Positions 37,608 to 45,975 of a stretch of 64,000 nt of DNA are shown here, piece by piece. Location of the stretch: the NCBI RefSeq assembly GCF_902506455.1, contig NZ_LR733844.1, positions 1,622,224 through 1,686,223 of the forward strand, in the 5' to 3' direction. Both the position numbers and the translations under genes were made by a program. The notes under the pieces were generated by a model, which was not told where the DNA came from, made no database searches, and saw nothing but the letters and a program-made list of their open reading frames with translations. Position 1 is the first letter of the stretch, and every line of letters starts with the position of its first letter. This stretch comes from Sphingomonas sp. 8AM. GTDB lineage: Bacteria > Pseudomonadota > Alphaproteobacteria > Sphingomonadales > Sphingomonadaceae.

Positions 37608-38237
37608 ATGACAAGAGGGCGGTTCCTCAGCCTCGAAGGCGGGGAGGGGGCAGGCAAGTCGACGCAGGTCCGCGCGCTCGCCGCCGCGCTTGGCGACCGG
37701 GGGATCGACACCGTCGTCACCCGCGAGCCCGGCGGCAGCGAGGGGGCGGAGGCGATCCGCGCGCTGCTGATGCAGGGCGAAGCGACGCGCTGGAGCGCGC
37801 GCGCGGAGGCATTGCTGTTCGCTGCCGCGCGGGCCGACCATGTCGAGAAGGTGATCCGCCCCGCGCTGGATGCCGGGCATTGGGTGATCTGCGACCGTTA
37901 TCTCGACTCGACCCGCGCCTATCAGGGGCTGGCGGGCGGGATTGACGATGCAGCGATCCGCGCGCTGCACGATTTCGGCGCGCAGGGGCTGCTCCCGGAT
38001 CGCACCTTCCTGCTCGCGCTGCCGACTGCGATCGGTGCGGCACGGGCGGCAGCGCGGGACGGTGCCGCAGCCGACCGGTTCGCGCGGCGCGATCCGCACT
38101 TCCACGCCGCCGTCGCCGCCGCGTTCGAGGGCTTCGCAGCGCGCGAGCCTGCGCGCTTCACCCGCATCGACGCCACGCTCCCGCCCGAGGCGGTGACCGC
38201 AACGATACTCGACGCGCTGGCGGACCTGCTGCCGTGA
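37608..38237 (+). CDS. tmk: Thymidylate kinase
   Basis: 209 residues; converts dTMP to dTDP. The P-loop is LEGGEGAGKST, the substrate-binding segment is VTREPGGSEGAEAIR, and the catalytic DRYLDSTRAYQG motif is conserved, as is the LID-proximal Arg-rich region. The ATG at 37608 is preferred over an upstream in-frame ATG at 37572 because it starts just before the conserved first strand and avoids overlap with the carboxypeptidase. Its stop overlaps the holB GTG start by 4 bp. Confidence 0.95.
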   Translation: MTRGRFLSLEGGEGAGKSTQVRALAAALGDRGIDTVVTREPGGSEGAEAIRALLMQGEATRWSARAEALLFAAARADHVEKVIRPALDAGHWVICDRYLDSTRAYQGLAGGIDDAAIRALHDFGAQGLLPDRTFLLALPTAIGAARAAARDGAAADRFARRDPHFHAAVAAAFEGFAAREPARFTRIDATLPPEAVTATILDALADLLP

Positions 38238-39226
38238 CATCGCTCCGCGGTCATCGCACCGCGATCGACGCCTTTCTGGCGGCGAGCACCGGCGGTGCGC
38301 TCCACCACGCCTGGCTGCTCGCCGGCCCGCTTGGCGTCGGCAAGGCGACGTTCGCGCAAGCCGCCGCGCTTCGGCTGCTTGCCGATGCGATGACGCCGGG
38401 CGTGGTGCCGCCCGGCTTCGCGGTGCCCGATACCCATCCCGCCGCAAAGCTGATGGCCGCAGGCTCGCATCCCGATTTGCGCGTGCTGCGCCGGCTCGCA
38501 AAGAAGGACAAGGAGGACGAACTCGCGCGGTCGATCACCGTCGACCAGATCCGCAGCCTCGGGCCGTTCCTCGGCACCATGCCCTCGCTGTCACCACGCC
38601 GTGTGATCGTGATCGACGCCGCCGACGATCTCGAACGCCCCGGCGCGTCGAACGCGCTGCTCAAGAGCCTCGAAGAGCCCCCCGCCGGCACGGTGTTTCT
38701 GCTGGTCAGCCACGCGCCCGGCCGGCTGCTGCCGACGATCCGCTCGCGTTGCCGACTGCTGCGCTTCGATCCGCTCGACGACGCCGACATGGCGGCAGTG
38801 CTGGCGGACATCCTGCCCGATACCGATCCCGACGAACGTGCGGCGCTGGTGCGGATCGGGGAGGGGGCCCCCGGCCGTGCGGCCGGCTATGCCGGTCTCG
38901 ACCTCGGTGCGATCGACACTGCCGTGGAAGCGATCGGCCGCGACGGCGACCCGACCCTCACGCGCCGCTCGGCACTCGCCCGCGCGCTGTCACCGAAGGC
39001 CGCGCAGCCCCGCTACGAGGCGTTCCTCGATCGGGTCCCGACGGTGATCGCGCGCATGATCGCGCTGCGCGTCGGCACCGATCTGCGTGCCGCGCTCGAC
39101 GCCTATGACGAGGCGCGCAAGGTCGCCGCCGCGGCGCGCAGCCTGTCGCTGGATGCACAGGGCACCGTCTACGAACTCACCGGGATCGTCGCCCGCCTCG
39201 CCGGCCCCAACCAGCCGGTCCGCTGA
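38234..39226 (+). CDS. holB: DNA polymerase III, delta' subunit
   Basis: 330 residues, a clamp-loader AAA+ subunit. The Walker A-like loop LLAGPLGVGKATFAQ is kept, DAADDLERPGASNALLKSLEEP matches the family, and SRCRLLRF is the sensor/Arg segment. The usual four-Cys zinc module is absent; the corresponding stretch has no cysteines. It starts with GTG inside the tmk stop (GTGA), so translation is coupled. tmk-holB linkage is common in bacteria and supports the assignment. Confidence 0.93.
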   Translation: MTSLRGHRTAIDAFLAASTGGALHHAWLLAGPLGVGKATFAQAAALRLLADAMTPGVVPPGFAVPDTHPAAKLMAAGSHPDLRVLRRLAKKDKEDELARSITVDQIRSLGPFLGTMPSLSPRRVIVIDAADDLERPGASNALLKSLEEPPAGTVFLLVSHAPGRLLPTIRSRCRLLRFDPLDDADMAAVLADILPDTDPDERAALVRIGEGAPGRAAGYAGLDLGAIDTAVEAIGRDGDPTLTRRSALARALSPKAAQPRYEAFLDRVPTVIARMIALRVGTDLRAALDAYDEARKVAAAARSLSLDAQGTVYELTGIVARLAGPNQPVR

Positions 39227-39253
39227 CTTCGTCGCCCCTGCGCGGGCAAGGGC

Positions 39254-39309
39254 CCATGTCTGTCTCGTGCCGCGGCCGGTATGACACATGGCGCTCCCGG
39301 CCTGTGTCA
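39254..39309 (+). promoter_or_regulatory. metG leader with two mutually exclusive hairpins
   Basis: Three arms are present. CCATGT (39254-39259) can pair with ACATGG (39286-39291). TGACACA (39282-39288), which overlaps that second arm, can instead pair with TGTGTCA (39303-39309). The element lies 43-98 nt upstream of the metG ATG. Its function is unproven; stem lengths are short (6-7 bp). Confidence 0.35.
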
Positions 39310-39351
39310 CCCCCGCTTGTTCTGCCGACCATCAAACCCTAGTGAAGCGGC

Positions 39352-40902
39352 ATGGGCGACCCCTTCTATATCACCACCGCGATCAGCTATCCCAACGGCC
39401 GTCCGCATATCGGCCATGCCTATGAGGCGATCGCCGCCGACGCCATCGCGCGTTTCCAGCGTCAGGCCGGGCGCGACGTTCGCTTCCAGACCGGCACCGA
39501 CGAACACGGCCTGAAAATGGTCCAGACCGCACGCGACAAGGGCGTCGAGGTCCGCGCGCTCGCCGATGAAATGTCTGGTTATTTCAGGGGGATGTGCGAC
39601 GCGCTGAGCATCAGCTATGATCGGTTCATCCGCACCACGGACGCCGATCATCATGTCGCCAGCCAGGCGCTGTGGCGTGCGATGGCCGCCGCCGGAGACC
39701 TGTACCTCGATCGCTACGAGGGCTGGTATTCGGTCCGTGACGAGGCGTTCTACGACGAGAAGGAACTGGTCGACGGGGAGGGGGGCGAGAAGCTTTCGCC
39801 GCAGGGCACCCCCGTAACGTGGACCGCGGAGGAGACGTGGTTCTTCCGTCTCTCCAAATACCACCAGCCGCTGCTCGATTTCTACGCCGCCAACCCCGAC
39901 TTCATTCGCCCGGAATCCCGCCGCAACGAGATCCTGCGCTTCGTCGAGGGTGGCCTGTCCGACCTGTCGGTGTCGCGCACCAGCTTCGACTGGGGCGTGC
40001 CGGTTCCCGACAGCCCTGGACACGTCATGTACGTGTGGGTCGACGCGCTCACCAACTACCTGACCGGTGCGGGCTATCCCGACGGGAAGATGCCGCACTG
40101 GCCGGCCGATCTGCACCTGATCGGCAAGGACATCGTCCGCTTCCACGCCGTCTACTGGCCGGCGTTCCTGATGTCGGCCGGTGTCGCGCTGCCCAGGACG
40201 GTGTTCGGCCACGGCTTCCTGCTTCATCGCGGCGAGAAGATGTCCAAGAGCCTCGGCAACGTCGTCGATCCGCTCGGTCTGGCGAATGCGTTCGGCGTCG
40301 ACGGTCTGCGGTATTTTCTGCTTCGCGAAGTCAGCTTCGGGCAGGACGGCAGCTACGCGGCCGACGCGATCGTGACGCGCGTCAACGCCGAACTGGCGAA
40401 CGCGTTCGGCAACCTGGCGCAGCGGACCTTGTCGTTCATCGCCAAGAACCTCGGCGGTGCGCTTCCGGAAACGGGGCGCACGGACGTGGCGGACGCCCAG
40501 CTGATCGAGGAGGTCGTCGTCGCCTGCGCCGGCTTCAAGGCGGCGTTTGACGACCTGCTGCTCAGCCAGGGCATCGAGGCATGGATGCGCGGCGTCTTCG
40601 CCTGCAACCAGTACATCGACGCGCAGGCCCCGTGGGCACTCCGCAAGACCGATCCTGAGCGGATGCACGCGGTGCTCGGCACGCTGGTCCGCGCGATCCG
40701 GATGCTGGCGATCACGATCCTGCCGGTGGTACCGGCCGGCGCGGGGCTTATCCTCGATCTGCTCGGCGCAGAAGACCGTGGCCACGCCGCGATCGACGAC
40801 GACGGCTGGTACGCGCGACAGGCGGCGGCCGGCTTCGTGCTCGCGACCCCGACGCCTGCGTTCCCGCGGCTGGAGATGCCGGCGGAAGTGGAGCCGTCCT
40901 GA
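39352..40902 (+). CDS. metG: Methionyl-tRNA synthetase
   Basis: 516 residues, class I synthetase charging tRNA-Met. The HIGH motif appears as PNGRPHIGHAYE and the KMSKS motif as GEKMSKSLGNVV. This is the shorter form without the C-terminal tRNA-binding EMAP-like dimerisation domain, and the zinc-knuckle region is reduced (YDEKELVDGEGGEKLSPQG lacks the Cys set). It heads a four-gene overlapping unit with tatD, the MBL hydrolase and a small membrane protein. Confidence 0.97.
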   Translation: MGDPFYITTAISYPNGRPHIGHAYEAIAADAIARFQRQAGRDVRFQTGTDEHGLKMVQTARDKGVEVRALADEMSGYFRGMCDALSISYDRFIRTTDADHHVASQALWRAMAAAGDLYLDRYEGWYSVRDEAFYDEKELVDGEGGEKLSPQGTPVTWTAEETWFFRLSKYHQPLLDFYAANPDFIRPESRRNEILRFVEGGLSDLSVSRTSFDWGVPVPDSPGHVMYVWVDALTNYLTGAGYPDGKMPHWPADLHLIGKDIVRFHAVYWPAFLMSAGVALPRTVFGHGFLLHRGEKMSKSLGNVVDPLGLANAFGVDGLRYFLLREVSFGQDGSYAADAIVTRVNAELANAFGNLAQRTLSFIAKNLGGALPETGRTDVADAQLIEEVVVACAGFKAAFDDLLLSQGIEAWMRGVFACNQYIDAQAPWALRKTDPERMHAVLGTLVRAIRMLAITILPVVPAGAGLILDLLGAEDRGHAAIDDDGWYARQAAAGFVLATPTPAFPRLEMPAEVEPS

Positions 40903-41681
40903 TGCTCGCCGACAGCCATTGCCACCTCAATTACAAGGGGTTGGTCGAGGAACAGCAAGCGGTGCTCGAACGTGCGCGGGCGCGCGGCGTCACCGCGATG
41001 CTCAACATCGCCACGCGGGAGAGCGAGTGGGACGCGGTGCTCGCCACCGCCGAGCGTGAGCCCGACGTGTGGGCGACGGTCGGCATCCACCCGCACGAGG
41101 CCGACGCGCACCCGCATGTCGATACCGCCAGGCTGGTCGCGCGCGGCCGGCATCCGCGGGTGGTCGGCATCGGCGAGAGCGGGCTCGACTATCATTACGA
41201 TCATTCCGACCGCGATCGCCAGCAGGCGAGCTTCCGCGCGCACATCGCCGCCGCGCGCGAATTGCAGGTTCCGATCGTCGTCCACACTCGCGACGCCGAA
41301 GAGGACACCTTGGCCATCCTGCGCGAAGAGATGGAGCAGGGGACGTACACCGGCGTGATCCATTGCTTCACCGCAAGCGCCAATTTCGCCGATGCGGCGC
41401 TCGAACTCGGATTCTACATTTCTATTTCCGGCATCGTGACGTTCCGAAACGCGACCGACCTGCAACAAACCGCCACCCGGCTGCCTCGCGAGCGGCTTCT
41501 TATCGAAACCGACGCGCCATTTCTGGCGCCGATTCCGCACCGCGGCAGGCCCGGCGAGCCGTCGTTCGTTGCCGACACTGCTGCGTTCCTCGCTCGTCTG
41601 CGCGGCGAGGATCTCGAGGAATTACAAACCTATACCGCGCGCAACTTCCACGATTTGTTCAGCAAGACGCACCCGGCGTGA
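40902..41681 (+). CDS. tatD: TatD-family metal-dependent hydrolase
   Basis: 259 residues. The metal-binding motifs of the TIM-barrel DNase/hydrolase family are in place: DSHCHLNY near the N-terminus, VGIHPHEAD, GESGLDYHYDHS, IVVHTRDAEEDT, and IETDAPFLAPIPHRGRP. Family members are 3'-5' DNA exonucleases or D-aminoacyl-tRNA-related hydrolases. The ATG shares one base with the metG stop (TGATG). Adjacency to metG is widely conserved. The stop overlaps the next gene in GTGA. Confidence 0.95.
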   Translation: MLADSHCHLNYKGLVEEQQAVLERARARGVTAMLNIATRESEWDAVLATAEREPDVWATVGIHPHEADAHPHVDTARLVARGRHPRVVGIGESGLDYHYDHSDRDRQQASFRAHIAAARELQVPIVVHTRDAEEDTLAILREEMEQGTYTGVIHCFTASANFADAALELGFYISISGIVTFRNATDLQQTATRLPRERLLIETDAPFLAPIPHRGRPGEPSFVADTAAFLARLRGEDLEELQTYTARNFHDLFSKTHPA

Positions 41682-42442
41682 AGGTCCGCATCCTCGGCTC
41701 CGGCACTTCGTCCGGCGTCCCTCGCATCGGCAACGACTGGGGCGACTGCGATCCGACCGAGCCGCGTAACCGACGGAAAAGATCGTCGATTTTGGTCGAG
41801 CACGAAGGCACTCGCATCCTCGTCGACACCAGCCCCGACATGCGTGAACAATTGCTGGAGGCGCGTGTCGAGCGGTTCGACGCCGTGATCTGGACCCACG
41901 AGCACGCCGACCATGTCTTTGGAATCGATGATCTTCGTCAGGTCTATCATGTGCTCGGTCGCCCGGTAGAAGGCTATGCGCGGTCGCGCACCGCCGCCGC
42001 GCTCCGCCGGCAGTTCGGTTATGTGTTCGAGGGTAACCGCGGCTACCCACCCACAGTCAATCTCAACGACTTACCTGATCGCCTTCAGATCGGCGCGATC
42101 GCGATCAGCGTCGTCGATCAGCCCCACGGCGGGATTACTTCTGCCGGATTGCGCTTTGAGGCCGCCGGGCAGGTTATCGGATATGCAACCGATATCAGCG
42201 CGATGACGGCCAGTATGCATGATCATTACCAAAACCTGGACGTCTGGATTGTCGACGCGCTGCGCCGTCGTCCACATCCGACGCATCCCGACCTTGCAAC
42301 GGTGCTGGCGTGGCAGGAAGCGCTGCGACCACGCCGCACCGCGCTGGTCCATATGGACCAATCGATGGACTATGCCTCGCTATGTGCGGAACTTCCGGCC
42401 GGCGTAGAGCCAGGTTTTGACGGATGGGAATGGTCGGCGTGA
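41678..42442 (+). CDS. Metallo-beta-lactamase-fold hydrolase (PhnP-like)
   Basis: 254 residues starting with GTG at 41678, overlapping the tatD stop by 4 bp. The start MKVRILGSGTSSGVPRIG is typical of this subgroup. The metal site HxHxDH is H74/H76/D78/H79 in IWTHEHADHVFGIDD, and the later ligands are in QPHGGI and VDALRRRPHPTHP. Related enzymes are phosphodiesterases acting on cyclic phosphates. The substrate here is unknown. It is cotranslated with tatD and with the small downstream membrane protein. Confidence 0.92.
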   Translation: MKVRILGSGTSSGVPRIGNDWGDCDPTEPRNRRKRSSILVEHEGTRILVDTSPDMREQLLEARVERFDAVIWTHEHADHVFGIDDLRQVYHVLGRPVEGYARSRTAAALRRQFGYVFEGNRGYPPTVNLNDLPDRLQIGAIAISVVDQPHGGITSAGLRFEAAGQVIGYATDISAMTASMHDHYQNLDVWIVDALRRRPHPTHPDLATVLAWQEALRPRRTALVHMDQSMDYASLCAELPAGVEPGFDGWEWSA

Positions 42443-42603
42443 CGGACCGAAGCATGCAGGTCGCGATCCTGCTCCTTGTGCTGGTCCTGCCGCTGACCAG
42501 CTTGATAGCGCGACGCGTACCAGCACGTACCATGTTGATCTACGGCGCGATCTGGCTCGGAATCGCCACGACCCTCCTCGTTACGGCATCCCTATTTACA
42601 TAA
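42439..42603 (+). CDS. Small two-span membrane protein (54 residues)
   Basis: A short gene starting with GTG inside the stop of the MBL hydrolase gene (GTGA overlap) and ending at TAA 42601. The translation has two hydrophobic segments: MQVAILLLVLVLPLTSLIA, then a basic turn (RRVPARTM), then LIYGAIWLGIATTLLVTA. The tight coupling and clean membrane topology argue that it is real. No named family was recognised. The role is unknown but probably linked to the metG-tatD-MBL unit. Confidence 0.75.
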   Translation: MTDRSMQVAILLLVLVLPLTSLIARRVPARTMLIYGAIWLGIATTLLVTASLFT

Positions 42604-42648
42604 CGTGGATTATCGAGACAAGCAGCTGCTCCGAACCAGTCGTCTCGC

Positions 42649-43806
42649 TCAGCTTTTTGTTGCCCGTGTGGCCTTTGCTTCAGCAGTCAGCACAAGCTCT
42701 GCTGCCAGCAACGCACCGGCCTGATCCTGCGCCACCGAGGTCCGCTCGACGAGGTCAATGATGAACTGCGGCCCGAACGGCAGCGGCACTTTCGAACAAT
42801 CAATGTAACGCGTGCCCTTCCGATCGGCGACGAACAGATGGTTGCCGCCCGGACGTCCGGCGATGTCGACATATTTCCGCAGTTCAATGTAGCCCTCGGT
42901 GCCGAGGATGAAGAGCCGCCCGTCGCCCCAGGTCGGCAGCCCGTCGGGCGTGAACCAGTCGACCCGAATATAGCCCGCTCCGCCATCGCCGTGGAGCATC
43001 ATGTCGCCAAAATCCTCGAATTTCGGATGGTCCGGATGCGCGAAATTGCCGGTTTGCGATGCCAGCACCTGCGCGCGCGTGCTGCCGGTCAGGTAGACGA
43101 ACTGGTCGGCCTGATGGCTGCCGACGTCAGTCAGGATGCCGCCATTGCGCGCCGGATCCCAGAACCAGTCCGGGCGGTTGGGCGCAGACACCCGATGCGG
43201 TGCGAGGTTGATCGTCTGGATGACGCGCCCGATCGCGCCGTCATGCACCATCTGCCCCGCCATCACCGCGGCGGGCACCTCCAGTCGTTCCGAATACATG
43301 ATCCCGTATTTGCGCCCGGTCTCCTTGATCGCGCGACGCACGTCAGCCAGCTGCGACAGCGTCGTTACCGCTGCCTTGTCGCTGAGATAGTCCTTGCCCG
43401 CGCGCATCACCCGGATACCGAGCGGTGCTCGCAGGCTCGGGACGGCCGCGCTGCACACAAGCTTGATTGCGCGATCCTGGAGGATTTCGTCCTCGCTTCG
43501 TGCCAGCTTCGCGCCCGGATAGCGTTTGCGGAAGGCGGCGATCTGCTGTGGGTCGGTAGCGAAGAAGCTGGTGAGCACCCCGCCCCCCCGGATCATCGCG
43601 TCGGTAATGCCGTAGATGTGATTGTGATCCATGCCGATCACCGCGAACGGCACCCGGTATTTCGCTTCGGGCGCCGGCTTGGCAACCGCGGTCTCGGTCG
43701 GCGCATCGCCGCGCGTGGCGGACTGCGCCAGCGCATCGCCCGCCAGCCCCATCAACCCGGCAGTCAGCCCCATGCCCAGCACAGCGCGGCGATCGGAATG
43801 CGTCAT
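42649..43806 (-). CDS. Tat-exported Gfo/Idh/MocA-family oxidoreductase (1)
   Basis: 385 residues. The N-terminus has a twin-arginine signal (SDRRAVLGMGLTAGLMGLAG). A Rossmann domain follows (VIGMDHNHIYGITDAMIRGG, an unusual variant of GxGxxG), with YLSDKAAVTT at the site of the usual EKP lysine motif. The C-terminal alpha/beta domain has LTDVGSHQADQFVYL. NAD(P) may remain tightly bound, as in exported glucose-fructose oxidoreductase. It is the last gene of the five-gene minus-strand operon and starts 13 bp after its neighbour. Confidence 0.87.
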   Translation of the reverse strand: MTHSDRRAVLGMGLTAGLMGLAGDALAQSATRGDAPTETAVAKPAPEAKYRVPFAVIGMDHNHIYGITDAMIRGGGVLTSFFATDPQQIAAFRKRYPGAKLARSEDEILQDRAIKLVCSAAVPSLRAPLGIRVMRAGKDYLSDKAAVTTLSQLADVRRAIKETGRKYGIMYSERLEVPAAVMAGQMVHDGAIGRVIQTINLAPHRVSAPNRPDWFWDPARNGGILTDVGSHQADQFVYLTGSTRAQVLASQTGNFAHPDHPKFEDFGDMMLHGDGGAGYIRVDWFTPDGLPTWGDGRLFILGTEGYIELRKYVDIAGRPGGNHLFVADRKGTRYIDCSKVPLPFGPQFIIDLVERTSVAQDQAGALLAAELVLTAEAKATRATKS

Positions 43807-43819
43807 GATATTGTCCCTC

Positions 43820-45082
43820 TCAAACCGTCACCAGCGACGTTGGCCATGTCTTTGCTTCGCCCTTGTCCATCGCCTGCTCGCCAAGCAGTGAGGCCACGCT
43901 GGCATGATAGGCCTGCTGCAACAGCCCCGGCAGCGGCTTGCCGGATCGTACCGCCTCGCCAAACCCCTCGAACTGCAGCATCGTCTCGTCATACTCACCC
44001 CAGCCGAGCGACTCCCCCGGGGTCGTCACCGGCAGCTCCGGAAACCATGTCGCGCCGCCGATCGGAATGGTCCGCTTGTGCCCGCGCTTCACGTCGGCCT
44101 GCATCCGCTGCAACGCCAGTGCGCGCGCGGGCACCTCCTGGTAGATGCGGCCCAGCTCGGGTTCGATCGTCCCCTTGCTGCCTTGTACCTGCTCCTCGCA
44201 CCCGTAGCGCGCATTGTTGAGCAGCGACGTGTAGATCACCTTCCGCCCACCGGCATATTCGTAGATCAACGCAACATGATCGTAGACTTCGCGGCCATCC
44301 TTCCAGAAGCAGATGCTGCCTGATCCGATCACCCGCGTCGGTACCGCATCGAGGAACCAGTTGCCGACCTGTAGTTGATGCGTTGCCAGCTCGGTCATCA
44401 ATCCGGCCGAGCTTTCACGATACAATCGCCAGTTGATCCGACGATCGTCACTGTCCGCCGGAACGGGGCGTCGCCACGCATTGTTGCGGTGCCAGCTGGC
44501 GCGGATTTGCGTCACGGTCCCGATCTCACCCGCCTTCACGCGCCGTAACGCGTTCAGATAGGTCGGGTGGAACATCCGCTGATGCCCGATCTGCAGAACC
44601 TTGCCACGGGCTCGCGCACGCTCGACCATCGCGCTGCAATCGGCGATCGTCCGCGCCATCGCCTTTTCGCACCAGACGTGCAGCCCGGCATCCATCGAGT
44701 CAAACGTGTGCTGCGCATGGCGATGAAGCGGCGTGGCGATCACGACAGCGTCCAGCCCGCGCGCATCGAGCATCGCGCGATGATCGCTGAACTCGGGCGT
44801 GCCCGCCGCTACCCACTGCCGCGCCTTGGCAAGATTGGGCGCATACGTGTCGCAGAGCGCAGCGACTCGGCAATTGCGCGTCTTGGCGATATTCTGGATC
44901 AGCGCACGCCCGCGGTCGCCGGTGCCGATCACGCCCAGACGCACCTTGCCGGCACCGGCGGTTTCCGCCCCGGCCGCCATGGCCACCCATGGCGTGGCGG
45001 TTGCCATCACGCTGCCCGCGCTGGCCGTCAGCACGCGGTCGAGAAACGTCCGGCGGCTCAGGTCGAAGGTCTTGTCGGTCAT
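43820..45082 (-). CDS. Tat-exported Gfo/Idh/MocA-family oxidoreductase (2)
   Basis: 420 residues with a Tat signal (LSRRTFLDRVLTASAGSVM). The dinucleotide motif is VIGTGDRGRALIQN, and the catalytic Lys motif is WCEKAMARTI. The C-terminal domain includes LMTELATHQLQVGNWFLD, the place of the conserved His. The ATG shares one base with the apbE-like stop (TGATG). Export through Tat implies that a folded, cofactor-loaded enzyme works in the periplasm. Likely chemistry is oxidation or reduction at a sugar C3, by analogy with the family. Confidence 0.88.
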   Translation of the reverse strand: MTDKTFDLSRRTFLDRVLTASAGSVMATATPWVAMAAGAETAGAGKVRLGVIGTGDRGRALIQNIAKTRNCRVAALCDTYAPNLAKARQWVAAGTPEFSDHRAMLDARGLDAVVIATPLHRHAQHTFDSMDAGLHVWCEKAMARTIADCSAMVERARARGKVLQIGHQRMFHPTYLNALRRVKAGEIGTVTQIRASWHRNNAWRRPVPADSDDRRINWRLYRESSAGLMTELATHQLQVGNWFLDAVPTRVIGSGSICFWKDGREVYDHVALIYEYAGGRKVIYTSLLNNARYGCEEQVQGSKGTIEPELGRIYQEVPARALALQRMQADVKRGHKRTIPIGGATWFPELPVTTPGESLGWGEYDETMLQFEGFGEAVRSGKPLPGLLQQAYHASVASLLGEQAMDKGEAKTWPTSLVTV

Positions 45083-45975
45083 CAAGCGAACATCCTGGTG
45101 GAGGCGGCGGACGCGAAATCGAACAGCATCCGTCGTTTGTCATCATGCAACCGTCGCGCGGCGACGTCATCCGCCACGATCAGGGCAGTACTCAACATCT
45201 CGGCCATTGCGCCGCTTCGGTCCACGACGACGGCCGTTCGCGGCGAAATAATGGGTGCTGACGCACCTGGCCGCAGCAGTGCCGCGCGCTCCGGAGCGGC
45301 GGTGCCGAACCCGACCGTCGCGGAAATCGACAGCGCCTCGTCGACCAGCTCGACCACGACCAGCGACCGCTCCGGATTGCGCGGATCGGGTACCGCGAGC
45401 GACCAGCTGCCGCCCAGGGGGTGCTCGCCGATTACCGCGATCGAACTCTCTCCGGCGGACAGCAGCGCGCACCCTACCCCCGCCGCGCGCAACGCCAATA
45501 CCGCAAGATCGAGGGCATAACCTTTTCCGAAGCCGCCGAAATCCAGCGCGACCGACGCGTCAAAGGCAATCGTCGCCGCGTGCCGGTCGAGCCGGATCCC
45601 CGCCCAGCCGACGGCATGTCGCGCATCGATGGTCGGATCGAAGAGCCCTTCGGTCGCAGCGCGCGCATCATCGATCCGGATCAGCGCGTCGAACAGGATC
45701 GGATCGGCGATCTTTGCGGTCTGCCCGGCGCGCAGCGCCTCGTTCATGGCGGTCGCTGGCGACGGGCGGTGGATCGTGAGCGTATCGTCGACCCGCTCGA
45801 TGGCATCCCGCGCGAGCGCCAGCGCGTCGGAGGCGCCGCCGCCGAAGCGATGCAGCTCGATCCGCGTGCCCATTGCAGCGAAACACAGCTCTCCGCTCGC
45901 GGGCAACGCGCCTGTCGAGGCCGCCTGCGGCGTCAGGCTTTGACTTCCCAACCGGGCTGGTAATCGACCGCCCAC
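45082..45975 (-). CDS. ApbE-like protein (FAD:protein FMN transferase family), divergent
   Basis: Up to 297 residues; GTG 45975, TTG 45951 and ATG 45873 are possible starts, all near the 45933 stop of the upstream gene. ApbE features are AAMGTRIELH, FDPTIDAR and DFGGFGKGYALD. Three conserved places differ: HxIDPRTG reads PIISPRTA, the metal-binding ADxxxTAL reads AEMLSTAL, and the ATSG turn reads ISATVG. No signal peptide is seen. ApbE enzymes attach FMN to exported redox proteins; here the altered residues leave activity uncertain. It is embedded in the Gfo/DUF1080 operon. Confidence 0.8.
   Translation of the reverse strand: MGGRLPARLGSQSLTPQAASTGALPASGELCFAAMGTRIELHRFGGGASDALALARDAIERVDDTLTIHRPSPATAMNEALRAGQTAKIADPILFDALIRIDDARAATEGLFDPTIDARHAVGWAGIRLDRHAATIAFDASVALDFGGFGKGYALDLAVLALRAAGVGCALLSAGESSIAVIGEHPLGGSWSLAVPDPRNPERSLVVVELVDEALSISATVGFGTAAPERAALLRPGASAPIISPRTAVVVDRSGAMAEMLSTALIVADDVAARRLHDDKRRMLFDFASAASTRMFA

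Noticed and set aside
39227-39351. A SAM or SAH riboswitch upstream of metG
   Set aside because: None of the conserved cores of those riboswitches can be recognised; only short alternative hairpins are seen.
41069-42442. A 457-codon version of the MBL hydrolase with a long N-terminal extension
   Set aside because: The extra part is the out-of-frame reading of tatD; the GTG overlapping the tatD stop is the natural start.
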